A DNA stretch of 64,000 nucleotides from an uncultured Clostridium sp. (GCF_900547735.1 NZ_URHZ01000003.1:67743-131742); one strand, 5' to 3'. Shown: positions 9,880 through 18,802, counted from the stretch's first letter. Notes: a model not told the origin generated them from the letters alone. Numbers and translations: made by a program.

Positions 9880-11226
9880 TCATATGTACAGCCGCTCTAT
9901 GTCTCTTACAGAAGGCGCCGTGAATTTTTTTATATTATTTAGATTCATAAGCCTGCATTTCGTCTTATCCCCAAGCAGTTGTAAAATGGCCTCTTTTAAA
10001 GCTTCTTTATCTGGCGCTATGACAATTCCGTATTCTTTTTTAATTAAATCTTTCGCGCCTACATTCTCACTTACCAGTACAGGTACGCCATGGCTCAAAG
10101 CCTCCAATACCGTAAATCCAAATGTTTCATAACAAATACTCGGTGCAATCAGCAGATCCGTTTCCTCAAAAATCTTTTTCAGTTCATCATACTCGTAACC
10201 ATCCTGAATAATCATATAGGGGGATGGCGATTCAATATGTTCAATAATCCGCAGACTGAAATTATGTTTTTCCTGCGCCCATATTTCGTCGAGGGCGTCT
10301 TTTATAATAGTGCTCCCTTTGAATGGCTTAAAAGGCGATAAAAATGATATTCTCAGATCATCTGAATCAAATGCTTTAATGATCCGGTTATCCTCAATCC
10401 CCCTATGTGAAATTGGAATCACACTGCTGTTTTCGGGGATAAAATACCTCATGTAGACTTTTTGTGTTACAGATGAATTAAAGTGGATGACATCTATTCC
10501 GGTAAGCATACTTAAATAGAACTGCCTTAAACTTTGATAGTCCGTTTTCTTTATCGTCTCTTTTACTTCTGATTTGCTGTGTTCTTTCAGAGCGGCCGGA
10601 GCTGTCGCAGCGGATTGCAAATAAAAATTGCACCTGTGTTTTTTGCGGATTTTTTTTACCGGTCCGCAATTTTTTATTTTTCTGTAGATTGGTGATTGCA
10701 ATAATTTGATTTTGGACTGCGCGAGCCCTTTGTTGTTACAGTTTATACAGTCCACGCATTCATGGTCGCAATCGCAGACTGAGCCTTCACGGTACAGGGT
10801 AACTTTCGGACAAATCCCGTAATAATCATGTGTTGTAAACAAGGTCTTTACGCCGGCTTTTTGAGCCGCCGTAATCCACTCTTTGTGAAGTCCCATTAAA
10901 GTATGGATATGAAGAACATCAGCTTTATAGCTCCTTAAAAATTGTTCACAAATTTCACTATCGCCGTCGGTCATATAATATTCGATGTCCCGGACTCCTT
11001 CATCCATGGGTACGGGAAGTGGATTTATAATTTCATAGCTTTCTAAACCATAGTTATCTTTTCTTTTAAGCACACTATTTTTCTTTAAAAAGTTAATTTC
11101 TCCCGGCCACAGTAATCCTACCCTGTTCCCCTGTTCTTTCTGGGTCAGCATTAAATCGAGGCAGTATTTTGTCATTCCTCCTGACCGATATGGGGGAAAT
11201 CCCAGTGAATAATGTAAAATTCTCAT
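9880..11226 (-). CDS. Family 4 glycosyltransferase with a cysteine-rich insert (locus 1)
   Basis: A 448-residue GT-B protein. The N-terminus, LHYSLGFPPYRSGGMTKYC, is the GT4 acceptor loop. The donor domain has LLIAPSICYETFGFTVLEALSHGVPVLVSE, with the E-x7-E pair. Between about residues 138 and 160 there is a dense cysteine cluster (CPKVTLYREGSVCDCDHECVDC), which could bind zinc or an iron-sulfur group; similar inserts occur in some GT4 proteins and their role is unclear. Donor and acceptor are not predictable. Confidence 0.88.
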   Translation of the reverse strand: MRILHYSLGFPPYRSGGMTKYCLDLMLTQKEQGNRVGLLWPGEINFLKKNSVLKRKDNYGLESYEIINPLPVPMDEGVRDIEYYMTDGDSEICEQFLRSYKADVLHIHTLMGLHKEWITAAQKAGVKTLFTTHDYYGICPKVTLYREGSVCDCDHECVDCINCNNKGLAQSKIKLLQSPIYRKIKNCGPVKKIRKKHRCNFYLQSAATAPAALKEHSKSEVKETIKKTDYQSLRQFYLSMLTGIDVIHFNSSVTQKVYMRYFIPENSSVIPISHRGIEDNRIIKAFDSDDLRISFLSPFKPFKGSTIIKDALDEIWAQEKHNFSLRIIEHIESPSPYMIIQDGYEYDELKKIFEETDLLIAPSICYETFGFTVLEALSHGVPVLVSENVGAKDLIKKEYGIVIAPDKEALKEAILQLLGDKTKCRLMNLNNIKKFTAPSVRDIERLYI

Positions 11227-11252
11227 TTTATCGTTTCCTTAACCATTACTTG

Positions 11253-12413
11253 TTACTTTGCCGCAAGAAATAAAGCTTTATATTTATCCGCAATAAAATT
11301 CCAACTGTAATCGGTCATTATTTTACGTTTTGCCTTTTTACTTAAAGCAGCTCTTTCAGCTTCCGTCAGTTGCTCAGCCTTCTCAATCATCCCTGCTAAG
11401 CAGCCAGGTGTTTTAACCCAATACACAGCTCCGTCTTCCGCCACTTCACGATTAAAGCCAACATCTAGAAGTAAATTCAGGCCCGTACTTCCCAATGCCT
11501 CCAACAAGCTGGGATTAGTGCCTCCCACCTCATGGCCGTGGAGATAAGCATATGCATTTTCACGAATCTTCATTAACAGTTCCGGTTCGTAAATTGTTCC
11601 CACAAATTTTATCCGAACATCCTTATCAAATCCCGTCTTCGTTTTTAGAACTTCAAGAAATTTTTCACTAACATTTGTTATAAGTACAAAATCTTTCCTG
11701 GAATTACTTTTCATAAATTCCCGAATCATTATTTCATAATTATTTTCCGGTACAAATCTTCCAACAACCAGATAGTAATCTCCTGGGCGTAATCCTTTTT
11801 GCTCATACCAGCTGATCAGTCTTTCATCATTATCTGAAACCGTACTCTGTCTTGTCTCGGCCCCATATGCAATATAAACCGTATCCGGATTATATTTCAG
11901 ATATGTCTTCCTGATATAGGATTCTATATTTTTGCTGTCGCAAACCAACAAATCCGCATTTTTTACCATCATACGTTCTGATATCTTCCAATATCTGCGA
12001 ACTGGCAGGCTCCATTTTGCCCTCATCCATTCATGCCCGTCAGGATTCACGAACATTCTGCCGCCAAGCTTATGTATTTTTTTCCGGTAATATCGGGCAT
12101 ACGGACCTATTCTGCAGGCTAAAATGTAAACAATGGGATTTGTTATATTATTTTGCTTTATATAGGCACAGATACTTTTCAATGCAGCAACGTCATAATA
12201 AATTGCCTGCGCCGCTCCAATATCGGGAACTGCAATTTTAAAACACCGCGCATTATGATACTCATATTCCCCATACTCCGTACTTTTACACGCCACATGG
12301 TATTTCAACTCTTTGTTGTCTTTATGGTACTCTGTCAGTTTATCCACAAAGGTTTCGTAGCCTCCATAAGCACTCGGAATTCCTTTTGAACCGACAATAA
12401 ATATATGCTGCAT
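11253..12413 (-). CDS. DUF1972-type glycosyltransferase, rhamnosyltransferase-like (locus 1)
   Basis: A protein of about 386 residues with the N-terminal signature of the DUF1972/GT4 group, IVGSKGIPSAYGGYETFVDKL, found in beta-1,4-rhamnosyl- and related transferases that often add the second sugar of a Gram-positive capsule repeat. The donor-domain loop is AYLHGHEVGGTNPSLLEALG. I chose ATG 12413, which follows an AGGAG site; the frame is open to 12461, but that part lies inside a hairpin. It is the first variable gene after the conserved cassette of locus 1, as expected for an early-acting transferase. Confidence 0.87.
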   Translation of the reverse strand: MQHIFIVGSKGIPSAYGGYETFVDKLTEYHKDNKELKYHVACKSTEYGEYEYHNARCFKIAVPDIGAAQAIYYDVAALKSICAYIKQNNITNPIVYILACRIGPYARYYRKKIHKLGGRMFVNPDGHEWMRAKWSLPVRRYWKISERMMVKNADLLVCDSKNIESYIRKTYLKYNPDTVYIAYGAETRQSTVSDNDERLISWYEQKGLRPGDYYLVVGRFVPENNYEIMIREFMKSNSRKDFVLITNVSEKFLEVLKTKTGFDKDVRIKFVGTIYEPELLMKIRENAYAYLHGHEVGGTNPSLLEALGSTGLNLLLDVGFNREVAEDGAVYWVKTPGCLAGMIEKAEQLTEAERAALSKKAKRKIMTDYSWNFIADKYKALFLAAK

Positions 12414-12460
12414 GTAACTTCTCCTATTTTTAAAATCAACTGGATTTATCCGTAATACCA

Positions 12461-12502
12461 TACATGCTTTTGGGGATAGTTTGTATCCGCAAAAAGCATG
12501 TA
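12461..12502 (-). terminator. Intra-operon hairpin after the secreted-protein gene (locus 1)
   Basis: TACATGCTTTT at 12461-12471 pairs with AAAAGCATGTA near 12492-12502, and GGATA / TATCC form a second stem inside the loop. It sits ten bases after the stop of the secreted-protein gene and before the first variable glycosyltransferase. The U-tract after the stem on the minus strand is poor, so it may be a partial terminator, a processing site or an RNA stabiliser. Loci 2 and 3 carry different hairpins at the same point. Confidence 0.5.
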
Positions 12503-12511
12503 CGCCTTCAT

Positions 12512-13189
12512 TTACTTATTCCTATACACCACCGTAAACGCCGTATCGCTCCCCAGCGTCACCGTCACCTGTTTTGTCGCATAATCAATCGCTGCCGGAG
12601 CCATAAACTCCCACTTTTTCGTTACCGTGTTATAATAGAGCAGCTGCACATCATTCAGCCCTTCCACCAGATTCGGCACATATAAGCTGACGGTAACTTT
12701 TTCATCCACTTTTGTCTGAGTGGCTGCATCTGTCATTACCAGCGTCTGTACCGGAATCAACGGATTATAGCCAACCGTCTCCGGTGTGCCAATCGCGCGG
12801 TAGAGCGGGGTCGTTCCCGAGTTAATTGTGTTGATCGTCTCTACGACATTTTGAGAGAAGCTCTCCTTCATCTCATCATTGGATGCAAAGCGAATCTCCA
12901 TATTTCCAACCGTGATGGAATTGCCGGCTGAACCCGATCCGCCTCCTGCGGTTCCCCCTGTTGCAGTACCTCCTGCCAGGCCTCCGCTTCCGGTCGCCGC
13001 CCCGGTAATTCCTGCGCCCGCGCTGCCGGTCGTGTCAAGTGGTTTAGAACTTGAATTGCTGTCATCCCGATCTTTTGACGGTGTCACCACCGGCTTTGTA
13101 TTTGGGCTTGGGTTCACAGCCCCCTGGGCCATCACCGGCTGAGCCATCATCATTGCTGCCAATACGATACCAATATACCTTTTCTTCAT
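12512..13189 (-). CDS. Secreted protein of unknown family, conserved in all three capsule loci (locus 1 copy)
   Basis: 225 residues: a signal peptide (MKKRYIGIVLAAMMMAQPVMA), a low-complexity Ser/Gly/Thr/Ala linker at about 25-95, then a conserved C-terminal domain. The domain shares VETINTINSGTTPLYRAIGT, VSLYVPNLVEGLNDVQLLYYN and a final FTVVYRNK with the proteins at 36378-36914 and 58175-58732. The end looks like a small beta-sandwich, but I do not recognise a named family. The longer linker and a TDAATQTKVDEK insertion are special to this copy. It lies between the LCP gene and the variable genes in every locus, which suggests a role in export or attachment of polymer at the cell surface. 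Confidence 0.8.
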   Translation of the reverse strand: MKKRYIGIVLAAMMMAQPVMAQGAVNPSPNTKPVVTPSKDRDDSNSSSKPLDTTGSAGAGITGAATGSGGLAGGTATGGTAGGGSGSAGNSITVGNMEIRFASNDEMKESFSQNVVETINTINSGTTPLYRAIGTPETVGYNPLIPVQTLVMTDAATQTKVDEKVTVSLYVPNLVEGLNDVQLLYYNTVTKKWEFMAPAAIDYATKQVTVTLGSDTAFTVVYRNK

Positions 13190-13250
13190 AACTTATCTCC
13201 TTCCTTAACAAGCTGCCTGAACCAATCATCTGTTTCTATATTTTCACTTC

Positions 13251-14324
13251 CTAAGACCGTACTTCCTTATAAAATAACTGGATTACAAGCTCTTTCACTT
13301 TCTCCTCATCCGGATGGAACTCCTCATATAACTCCGTCCGGGCCGCCGATCCGGGAAGGGAGATGAAATCTCCGTCATCCATAATCTGCGGACTGTTCAA
13401 CACCGCCAGTCCCATTTCCATATACTGGTCCTTGGCCATATTGGTGATCATATATTTTTCCACGTCATCCATCAGTCCGACTATCATTTGATCGTCTTCC
13501 TTTGCTCGGCGTTTTGCTGTTTCAATATATGCTTTTATGTACCCCTTCTGACGCTCCAGCCTTGTCAGAGCCGTCTGATATTGGTTGATATCTCTGTACC
13601 GGATGTAATGTTCGGCCTGCTCTCCTTTCAGAAGAACGGTTTCTCCCTTGACAAACTCCGGATATTTTTCTGACAGGGTTCCATCCTCAACCAGAACCTC
13701 CACGCCTCCGATTTCATCATTCAGAATTTCAACCGTGCTGATGTTTGTTGCAAAATAACCGTCTATCCGCAAACCGGACATCAGCTCCGAGACCGCTTCC
13801 GTCATCAGCTCGCAGCTCTGTTCTTTTCCGTCGCCGTAAGCGTAGGCCAGGGTCAAATGCTGGACGTCTTTCCCCAGTTCATTGCCGAAATAGTCAAACA
13901 ATGTAATTTCCGTCATTGTATCCCTGGGAATCATCAGGATTTGGACCGTATCGCTGGCAGCATCCAGGGCCACCAAAAAAATGCCGTCGGCCTGGCCTGC
14001 CGCTCCTGAAACGTGATACTGCTCCATCTCACCCGTCGTATCGACGCCGATGCAGAGTATTGCGCGAATTGCTGTATTGCGCCTGTATTTTTTCCCCTTG
14101 TATTCCAGCACATTTCCTACCGGTGAACCAAGAGCTTCCATTGCTCCCCCATTGTCCCGCTCCCGAATACGGGCCTCTGTTTCCTGTCTTTGACGGTATA
14201 ATCCCAGGCTGAACCAGAAAAACCATAAAAGAAGCAATGCTCCTGCAATCCCGAAAAAGGGGAACAGTTTTTTCCATCCGTTTCGATTCTCCTTCCCATT
14301 TCTATTCTCCTTCCCCTCTCCCAT
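13251..14324 (-). CDS. LytR-CpsA-Psr (LCP) family polymer ligase (locus 1)
   Basis: A protein of about 357 residues with a charged cytoplasmic start, one membrane span (FFGIAGALLLLWFFWFSLGLY) and an extracellular LCP domain. Recognisable parts are AILCIGVDTTGE, ADGIFLVALD, MIPRDTMTEI with the pyrophosphate-binding arginine, and FVKGETVLLKGEQAEHYIRYR. LCP enzymes move undecaprenyl-diphosphate-linked glycans to peptidoglycan. ATG 14324 overlaps the stop of the sugar transferase gene as TGATG; a GTG one codon earlier is the alternative. Each of the three loci has its own copy. Confidence 0.92.
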   Translation of the reverse strand: MGEGKENRNGKENRNGWKKLFPFFGIAGALLLLWFFWFSLGLYRQRQETEARIRERDNGGAMEALGSPVGNVLEYKGKKYRRNTAIRAILCIGVDTTGEMEQYHVSGAAGQADGIFLVALDAASDTVQILMIPRDTMTEITLFDYFGNELGKDVQHLTLAYAYGDGKEQSCELMTEAVSELMSGLRIDGYFATNISTVEILNDEIGGVEVLVEDGTLSEKYPEFVKGETVLLKGEQAEHYIRYRDINQYQTALTRLERQKGYIKAYIETAKRRAKEDDQMIVGLMDDVEKYMITNMAKDQYMEMGLAVLNSPQIMDDGDFISLPGSAARTELYEEFHPDEEKVKELVIQLFYKEVRS

Positions 14325-15754
14325 CACGATGCCCCCTTCTGGAACAGGACCACATACACGGTCTGAAAGAGCAGCTTGATATCAAGCCAGAAGGACCAGT
14401 TATCTATGTATTCCAGATCAAGATTTACAATCTCCTCGAAGTCACTGACCGTACTTCTCCCACTGACCTGCCACATCCCGGTAATTCCCGGTTTCAGGCT
14501 GAGACGCCTTTTATGGCGTTCCGAGTATTTCACAAATTCATCCTCGGTCGGAGGACGCGTCCCCACCAGGCTCATATCTCCCGCGAGAACGTTAAAGAAC
14601 TGTGGGAATTCATCCAGGCTGGTTTTGCGTATAAATCTTCCCACTCTGGTGATCCTGGGATCATCCTTGATTTTAAACATCAGGCCATTCATCTCATTTT
14701 GGGCCATCAGTTCTTTTTTCCGCTGTTCCGCATCCATGTACATGGAGCGGAATTTATAGATAGTGAAACGGCGGCCGTTTTTTCCAATCCTGGTCTGTTT
14801 AAATATCACGGGCCCCGGCGACTCCAGATATATCATCGGCGCAACGACAATTCCTATCATCACAGTCAGAATCACGCCGGCCAGGCCTCCTGCAATATCC
14901 ATCGTCCTTTTTAAAAACAGCTCCGCCGGGTCAAATATCCTGGGACTGTAGGTAAGAACGTTGTAAATTCCAAACTCCTCCACCACCTTCTCCTCCCTGC
15001 CAAGGCAGAAGGTATTCGTCGTCACATGGGTCACGATTCCCAGGTTTTCCATGTAGAGGATCAGCTCTCTCAGCCATTGCCGCCTCGACTCAGGCATGCT
15101 TACCAGCGCCTCGTCGATTGCCTCTCTCATCAGAAATGCCTCCAGGCTCTTTTCCGACAGTTCCATATAGCTTCCGCTCTTCCCGCGGAGAATACGGTTT
15201 ATTTCCACATGCAGATTGCCTTTGTCCTTATGACCGCTGATTACCACGAGCGCAACGGCCTCATAATCAAACATAAAAGAGGTCACATATTTGTGCATCA
15301 TCTTCAGGGCATTTTCCTCATTGGCAAACAGGATTAATTTCTTTCTGTTTTCCGATTTACTGTAATAGTCATATAGAAAAGACTTTAGTGATAAACGGAC
15401 CATATACATAAACGACGTATTTACGATGAAAAAAATAAGGTAAAACGAACGCGGAAATTTCATTCCTACCCTGAATAAATACAGCAGGAGCGCCAGCCCC
15501 AGGGCCATCTGAAAATTGACACTGCACACGGTTTCCAGCTCGTTGAAGTTGCTGCGTTTCATCAATGGCTTTTTCTCCTGATAAAACAAGGCGACAAGAA
15601 AATAGATACATATCACCAGGATGCACCGGTACCAGAGCTCGGACGGCATCACCCCCGACAGGGAACCTTCTCTGAGAAACGATGTTACAATATAGGAAAA
15701 AACAACCGTCAGCGTATCTAAAACCATATAAAATGCGCGGTTTCCGACAATCAT
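14324..15754 (-). CDS. Polyprenyl glycosylphosphotransferase, CpsE/WbaP-like (initiating enzyme, locus 1)
   Basis: A 476-residue membrane protein with several N-terminal spans, a central soluble region and a C-terminal bacterial sugar transferase domain. Diagnostic motifs are ESPGPVIFKQTRIGKNGR, FTIYKFRSMYMDAE, KTSLDEFPQFFNVLAGDMSL, VGTRPP and KPGITGMWQVSGRS. It transfers a sugar-1-phosphate to undecaprenyl phosphate and so starts the repeat unit. Here it lies between the kinase and LCP genes, unlike loci 2 and 3, where the initiating transferase is in the variable region. Confidence 0.93.
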   Translation of the reverse strand: MIVGNRAFYMVLDTLTVVFSYIVTSFLREGSLSGVMPSELWYRCILVICIYFLVALFYQEKKPLMKRSNFNELETVCSVNFQMALGLALLLYLFRVGMKFPRSFYLIFFIVNTSFMYMVRLSLKSFLYDYYSKSENRKKLILFANEENALKMMHKYVTSFMFDYEAVALVVISGHKDKGNLHVEINRILRGKSGSYMELSEKSLEAFLMREAIDEALVSMPESRRQWLRELILYMENLGIVTHVTTNTFCLGREEKVVEEFGIYNVLTYSPRIFDPAELFLKRTMDIAGGLAGVILTVMIGIVVAPMIYLESPGPVIFKQTRIGKNGRRFTIYKFRSMYMDAEQRKKELMAQNEMNGLMFKIKDDPRITRVGRFIRKTSLDEFPQFFNVLAGDMSLVGTRPPTEDEFVKYSERHKRRLSLKPGITGMWQVSGRSTVSDFEEIVNLDLEYIDNWSFWLDIKLLFQTVYVVLFQKGAS

Positions 15755-15979
15755 ACTTTAATCCCCTGATTTCTTTTGTTGTAATTATTCAGTCTTTTTA
15801 TCTTTCACAGTTGCCGCTTCGCGATTCACAGAATCAGTAAAATACCGTTTCACACCGGCGTAATCCAGGATTTCCATACAAAAATCCCTGAAAACATCTG
15901 GCGCAGTACTGCCTTCTGAATAATTGTTCTTGCAGGGACGTCCTGCCTTTTTACATTACCGTCCCGCATTATCTTACTT

Positions 15980-16693
15980 TTATTTTTTAATTTCCTGGCC
16001 ATAGCCGTAACCGTAATGATATCTCCCATATTTTCCGTAATACCGGTAATATCCCTGCATCTGCATATTGACACGGTTTAAAACCGTTCCGAGAATCCGG
16101 CAGCCGCTGCGTTCCAGCTGTCTCTTTACCTTCTGGAGCACTCTGTAGCTGACTCCCCCGCTCTCCACCACCATAATGGCCCCGTCACAGTGGCCTGCCA
16201 CAATAGCCCCGTCAATAATCGTGCTCATCGGCGGCGTATCGATGACAACATAGGCGTATTCTTCCCTAGCCCAGTCAATCAGTTTTTTGAACAGCGGTTC
16301 TTCCAGCAGCTCCGCCGGGTTTGGTGAAAGGGGGCCTGAAAAAATAACATCCAGATTGTTTATATTGGTTGTATACACCACATCCTCCAGTGTCTTCTGG
16401 CCACTCAGATACTGGGACAGACCTTCAATTTTCCGGTCCAGTTTATATCTGGTCACCAGGACTGATTTTCTGACATCCGCATCAATTAGAAGGACGCGGT
16501 TATCAATCTGGGCCAGCGAAGATGCCAGTGAAAATGATATCTCGCTCTTTCCCTCATTTGGCACCGCACTGGTCAGCATGATGACCTGCAAATTCGTACC
16601 CGAAAATTGAATATTCGTTCTCAGAGTCTTAATTGCCTCTTCATACTGGTAATCCTCTTTCAGATCACGCAATAAGCTGATTTCCTTACCCAT
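15980..16693 (-). CDS. BY-kinase, CpsD/CapB-type tyrosine autokinase (locus 1)
   Basis: 237 residues: Walker A VPNEGKSE at about 44-51, Walker A' LLIDADVRKS at about 68-77, a Walker B-like YVVIDTPPMS, and a C-terminal tyrosine cluster after about residue 215 (YYRYYGKYGRYHYGYGYG). In Firmicutes this cytoplasmic kinase works with a separate CpsC-type activator and is dephosphorylated by CpsB; the cycle controls chain length and output. It lies 11 bp after the CpsC-type gene. A 225-bp stretch without a convincing gene separates it from the sugar transferase gene, a gap not seen in the other loci. Confidence 0.94.
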   Translation of the reverse strand: MGKEISLLRDLKEDYQYEEAIKTLRTNIQFSGTNLQVIMLTSAVPNEGKSEISFSLASSLAQIDNRVLLIDADVRKSVLVTRYKLDRKIEGLSQYLSGQKTLEDVVYTTNINNLDVIFSGPLSPNPAELLEEPLFKKLIDWAREEYAYVVIDTPPMSTIIDGAIVAGHCDGAIMVVESGGVSYRVLQKVKRQLERSGCRILGTVLNRVNMQMQGYYRYYGKYGRYHYGYGYGQEIKK

Positions 16694-16704
16694 CTTGTCT
16701 CTCC

Positions 16705-17652
16705 TTACCGATTTTCCTTATTGGTTTCGGTTTTATCTTTCGTTATAGCCGTCTGTGCACCCTGTTCTGTTTTTTCCGTCTGTATTCTCTGTTCCATTTT
16801 TTCCGTCTGTATCCTCTGTTCCGTTTTTCCTGTCTGTTTCTTCTCCTCCAGTACTTTACGCGAAAGCTCCGCTTTTTTTCTGGAAGTATGCTTTTTTGGC
16901 ACCTTTTTCTTTCTGCCCAAAATTCCGTTTCGGGAACTGCTTTTATCTTCCTTTGAATCTTTCCGTTCCGGAACGACGGCAAGTACGGGAAGTTCCAAGT
17001 ATTTAAAGACGTCGTCTTCCGTCCTGATTGTGTCGTTCATGATAACGGCCAGGGTAATAATTCCACAGGCCAGAAACAGCATCACAATACCTCCGACCGC
17101 CGCATTCTTTTTCACATTCGGACTCGTCTTAACCGTTGCCACCATGCCGTCCTCAATCAGCTTGGGAGGAGTCATTTCCATGATTTCTCCGATATAGTCG
17201 GAGGCGGCATTGGCTATCCCGTCGACGATGGCCTTGGCCATATAGGGATCCGGATCTGTTACGGTCAGATACAGGATTCGCGTATCCTTGGGATTTTCTA
17301 ATTTCAGCTTTGCCGCCAGCTGCTTATAAGTGATATCCAAACCCAATGTATTAATTACTTCCTGCATTACCGGCCTGCTGCCAATCAGTTCCTTATAATC
17401 CTGGGTAAGCTGTGTGCCCATCTGCAAATCAGCCAGCGAAGTCAGCGTAGTTTCTTTTGACAGTACGTAAATTTTTGCCTCCGAAGTAAACTGGGGAGTC
17501 AACACGTAGTAGCTGTACGCCCCGGCAACCCCGGTTCCAAGAACGGCGGACAAAAGTATCCACCAGATTCTCCGTTTGAACTCATAAAACAGTTCCCGGA
17601 AGTCAATCACAATCTCATCATCATCCTGATATTGGCGTATATTCTTTTCCAT
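16705..17652 (-). CDS. CpsC/Wzz-type chain-length and kinase-activator protein (locus 1)
   Basis: 315 residues: an acidic start (QDDDEIVIDFRELFYEFKRR), a first span near 31-52, an extracellular domain that includes LSKETTLTSLADLQMGTQLTQDYKEL, and a second span near 185-207. The cytoplasmic tail is long and charged and contains three 9-residue repeats (T-x-K-x-EQ-x-x-Q, residues about 274-300, DNA 16753-16833). Its tail should contact the adjacent BY-kinase. The repeated tail differs from the tails in loci 2 and 3, which have simple Lys/Glu-rich ends. Confidence 0.92.
   Translation of the reverse strand: MEKNIRQYQDDDEIVIDFRELFYEFKRRIWWILLSAVLGTGVAGAYSYYVLTPQFTSEAKIYVLSKETTLTSLADLQMGTQLTQDYKELIGSRPVMQEVINTLGLDITYKQLAAKLKLENPKDTRILYLTVTDPDPYMAKAIVDGIANAASDYIGEIMEMTPPKLIEDGMVATVKTSPNVKKNAAVGGIVMLFLACGIITLAVIMNDTIRTEDDVFKYLELPVLAVVPERKDSKEDKSSSRNGILGRKKKVPKKHTSRKKAELSRKVLEEKKQTGKTEQRIQTEKMEQRIQTEKTEQGAQTAITKDKTETNKENR
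16753..16833 (-). repeat. Three in-frame 27-bp repeats in the CpsC-type gene tail
   Basis: Three consecutive 27-bp units encode TGKTEQRIQ, TEKMEQRIQ and TEKTEQGAQ. Copy-number change would lengthen or shorten the cytoplasmic tail without a frameshift. Confidence 0.7.
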
Positions 17653-17688
17653 GACTCATTTCCTTTATCTTCTTTTGTTTTAACATTT

Positions 17689-17824
17689 TCTTATACTTTC
17701 GAACCCTTTATGCTTTCGAAACTTTTATGCTTTCGGAAGTTTTATGTTTTCGGAAGTTTTATGTTTTCGAAACTTTTATGTTTTCGGAACTTTTATGTTT
17801 TCGGAACTTTTATCCGTTCGGAAT
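17689..17824. repeat. 17-bp tandem repeat array between the phosphatase and CpsC-type genes (locus 1)
   Basis: About eight units of 17 bp with the plus-strand consensus TTTTATGNTTTCGRAAN. The six central units (17706-17807) are nearly identical; the outer ones are degenerate. The unit at 17808-17824 contains the phosphatase stop codon. The array fills most of the gap upstream of the CpsC-type gene. The matching gaps in loci 2 and 3 have no such array. Confidence 0.88.
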
Positions 17825-18529
17825 TTCCAGAAGCATACCAGGATTTTCTACCGTCAGCTCCCTGAGGCGGTCTTCCCCTGCCTTCCTTCGCAGCCACGCC
17901 AAAGCAGCTTCACAGTCCGGGGGCCTGCGGGTTATTCCGTGCATATCGGTACTAAGGAAATCAAACCGGTTCTCCAGTATCATCTTTCGGCACCACCGCC
18001 TGTCGGAAAAATTCGTTCCTGTTTCCAGGCTCTCGTAATTCATCTGCATACGCATGCCGGCTGCCGACAGTTCTTGCAGCCTGTCGTTCCGTCTTAAACA
18101 AAAGTAACGCTCTGCATGGGCCAGAACAGGTATGTATCCGGCAAATATCATTTTGCGCAATGCCAGCTCCAGCCTGCTGTAGACAACAGTCGGATGAAAT
18201 TCTATCAGCACATGTCTTGAGCCTGCCAGAGTTAAGAGCTTATGTTCCGACAGGTATTCTTCTATCTCATAAAAATACATAATCTCCTGTCCGGGATATA
18301 TGGTAAGTCCCGGGGTCAGAACATCGGCCTCAGCCTGAACGGCATCCACAAGTTCATAAATCCGAGCCACATCCGGTTCATAATGTCTGCGGAAAAAATG
18401 AGGGGTTGCAATGATGCTTCGTATCCCCTGCTCAAAGGCCTTTAAGAGCATCTTCCGGGTCTCCTCCATTGTCTCCGGCCCATCGTCAATTCCGGGTAAA
18501 ATATGTGCATGAATATCAATCATCCCCAT
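17810..18529 (-). CDS. CpsB/CapC-type PHP-family tyrosine phosphatase (locus 1)
   Basis: A protein of about 239 residues with the metal-binding motifs of the PHP fold: DIHAHILPGIDDGP at the N-terminus, ATPHFF, GQEIMYF, LAHAERY and STDMHG. CpsB phosphatases dephosphorylate the tyrosine cluster of the BY-kinase. The frame is open to 18583, but I chose ATG 18529 because translation then starts directly at the MGMIDIHAH motif. This start overlaps the end of a small upstream gene (18516-18680). It is the first classic capsule gene after the invertible segment. Confidence 0.92.
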   Translation of the reverse strand: MGMIDIHAHILPGIDDGPETMEETRKMLLKAFEQGIRSIIATPHFFRRHYEPDVARIYELVDAVQAEADVLTPGLTIYPGQEIMYFYEIEEYLSEHKLLTLAGSRHVLIEFHPTVVYSRLELALRKMIFAGYIPVLAHAERYFCLRRNDRLQELSAAGMRMQMNYESLETGTNFSDRRWCRKMILENRFDFLSTDMHGITRRPPDCEAALAWLRRKAGEDRLRELTVENPGMLLEIPNG

Positions 18530-18680
18530 ACGTTTTACTCCTGTCCGGAACACTTTCCTGCAGAAATTTCTGCTTTGCCTCAAAGACTGCCCTGCAGAAA
18601 CTCATGTATTCTGCCATTTGCCGCTTTTGTGTATCCTCACCGGTTAGCTTTGTGTTTTCTTCAATAACAATTTTTATCAT
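18516..18680 (-). CDS. Small 54-residue protein at the head of operon 1
   Basis: Read by hand on the minus strand: ATG 18680 behind a strong AAAGGAG site with five-base spacing, 54 codons, and a stop at 18516 that lies just inside the phosphatase gene. The product is hydrophilic (starts MIKIVIEENTKLTGEDTQ, then FCRAVFEAKQKFLQES) with no signal peptide or span. I do not recognise it. The 14-bp overlap suggests translational coupling to the phosphatase. It is the first gene behind the switch, with its start about 60 bp from the outer recombination site. Loci 2 and 3 have no equivalent. Confidence 0.65.
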   Translation of the reverse strand: MIKIVIEENTKLTGEDTQKRQMAEYMSFCRAVFEAKQKFLQESVPDRSKTYGDD

Positions 18681-18738
18681 GCGACTCCTTTATGCTGTAA
18701 TGGCATGACTGAATTGATTCTTTAGTTGTTGGACTACT

Positions 18739-18756
18739 ACATAATGTGGATTATGT
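18739..18756 (+). repeat. Recombination site, outer left copy (locus 1)
   Basis: ACATAAT-GTGG-ATTATGT: two 7-bp inverted arms around a 4-bp asymmetric centre, the layout of a tyrosine recombinase core site. Its left flank (ACTACT) matches the left flank of the right-hand site. Confidence 0.8.
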
Positions 18757-18781
18757 TCCCGAAAGGGAAAGCAAAAGAACA

Positions 18782-18799
18782 ACATAATGTGGATTATGT
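18782..18799 (+). repeat. Recombination site, inner left copy (locus 1)
   Basis: The same 18 bp as the outer copy and in the same orientation, starting 43 bp further in. The two direct copies could support two different inversion lengths or excision of the 43 bp between them. Confidence 0.8.
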
Positions 18800-18802
18800 T
18801 CC

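Noticed and set aside
15755..15979. Possible gene or terminator between sugar transferase and kinase genes of locus 1
   Set aside because: No frame with a ribosome site and no protein-like product; the small GCAGG/CCTGC hairpin with a T-run points to the wrong strand for these genes.
17689..17824. CRISPR array
   Set aside because: Units of 17 bp follow each other without spacers, so it is a simple tandem repeat.
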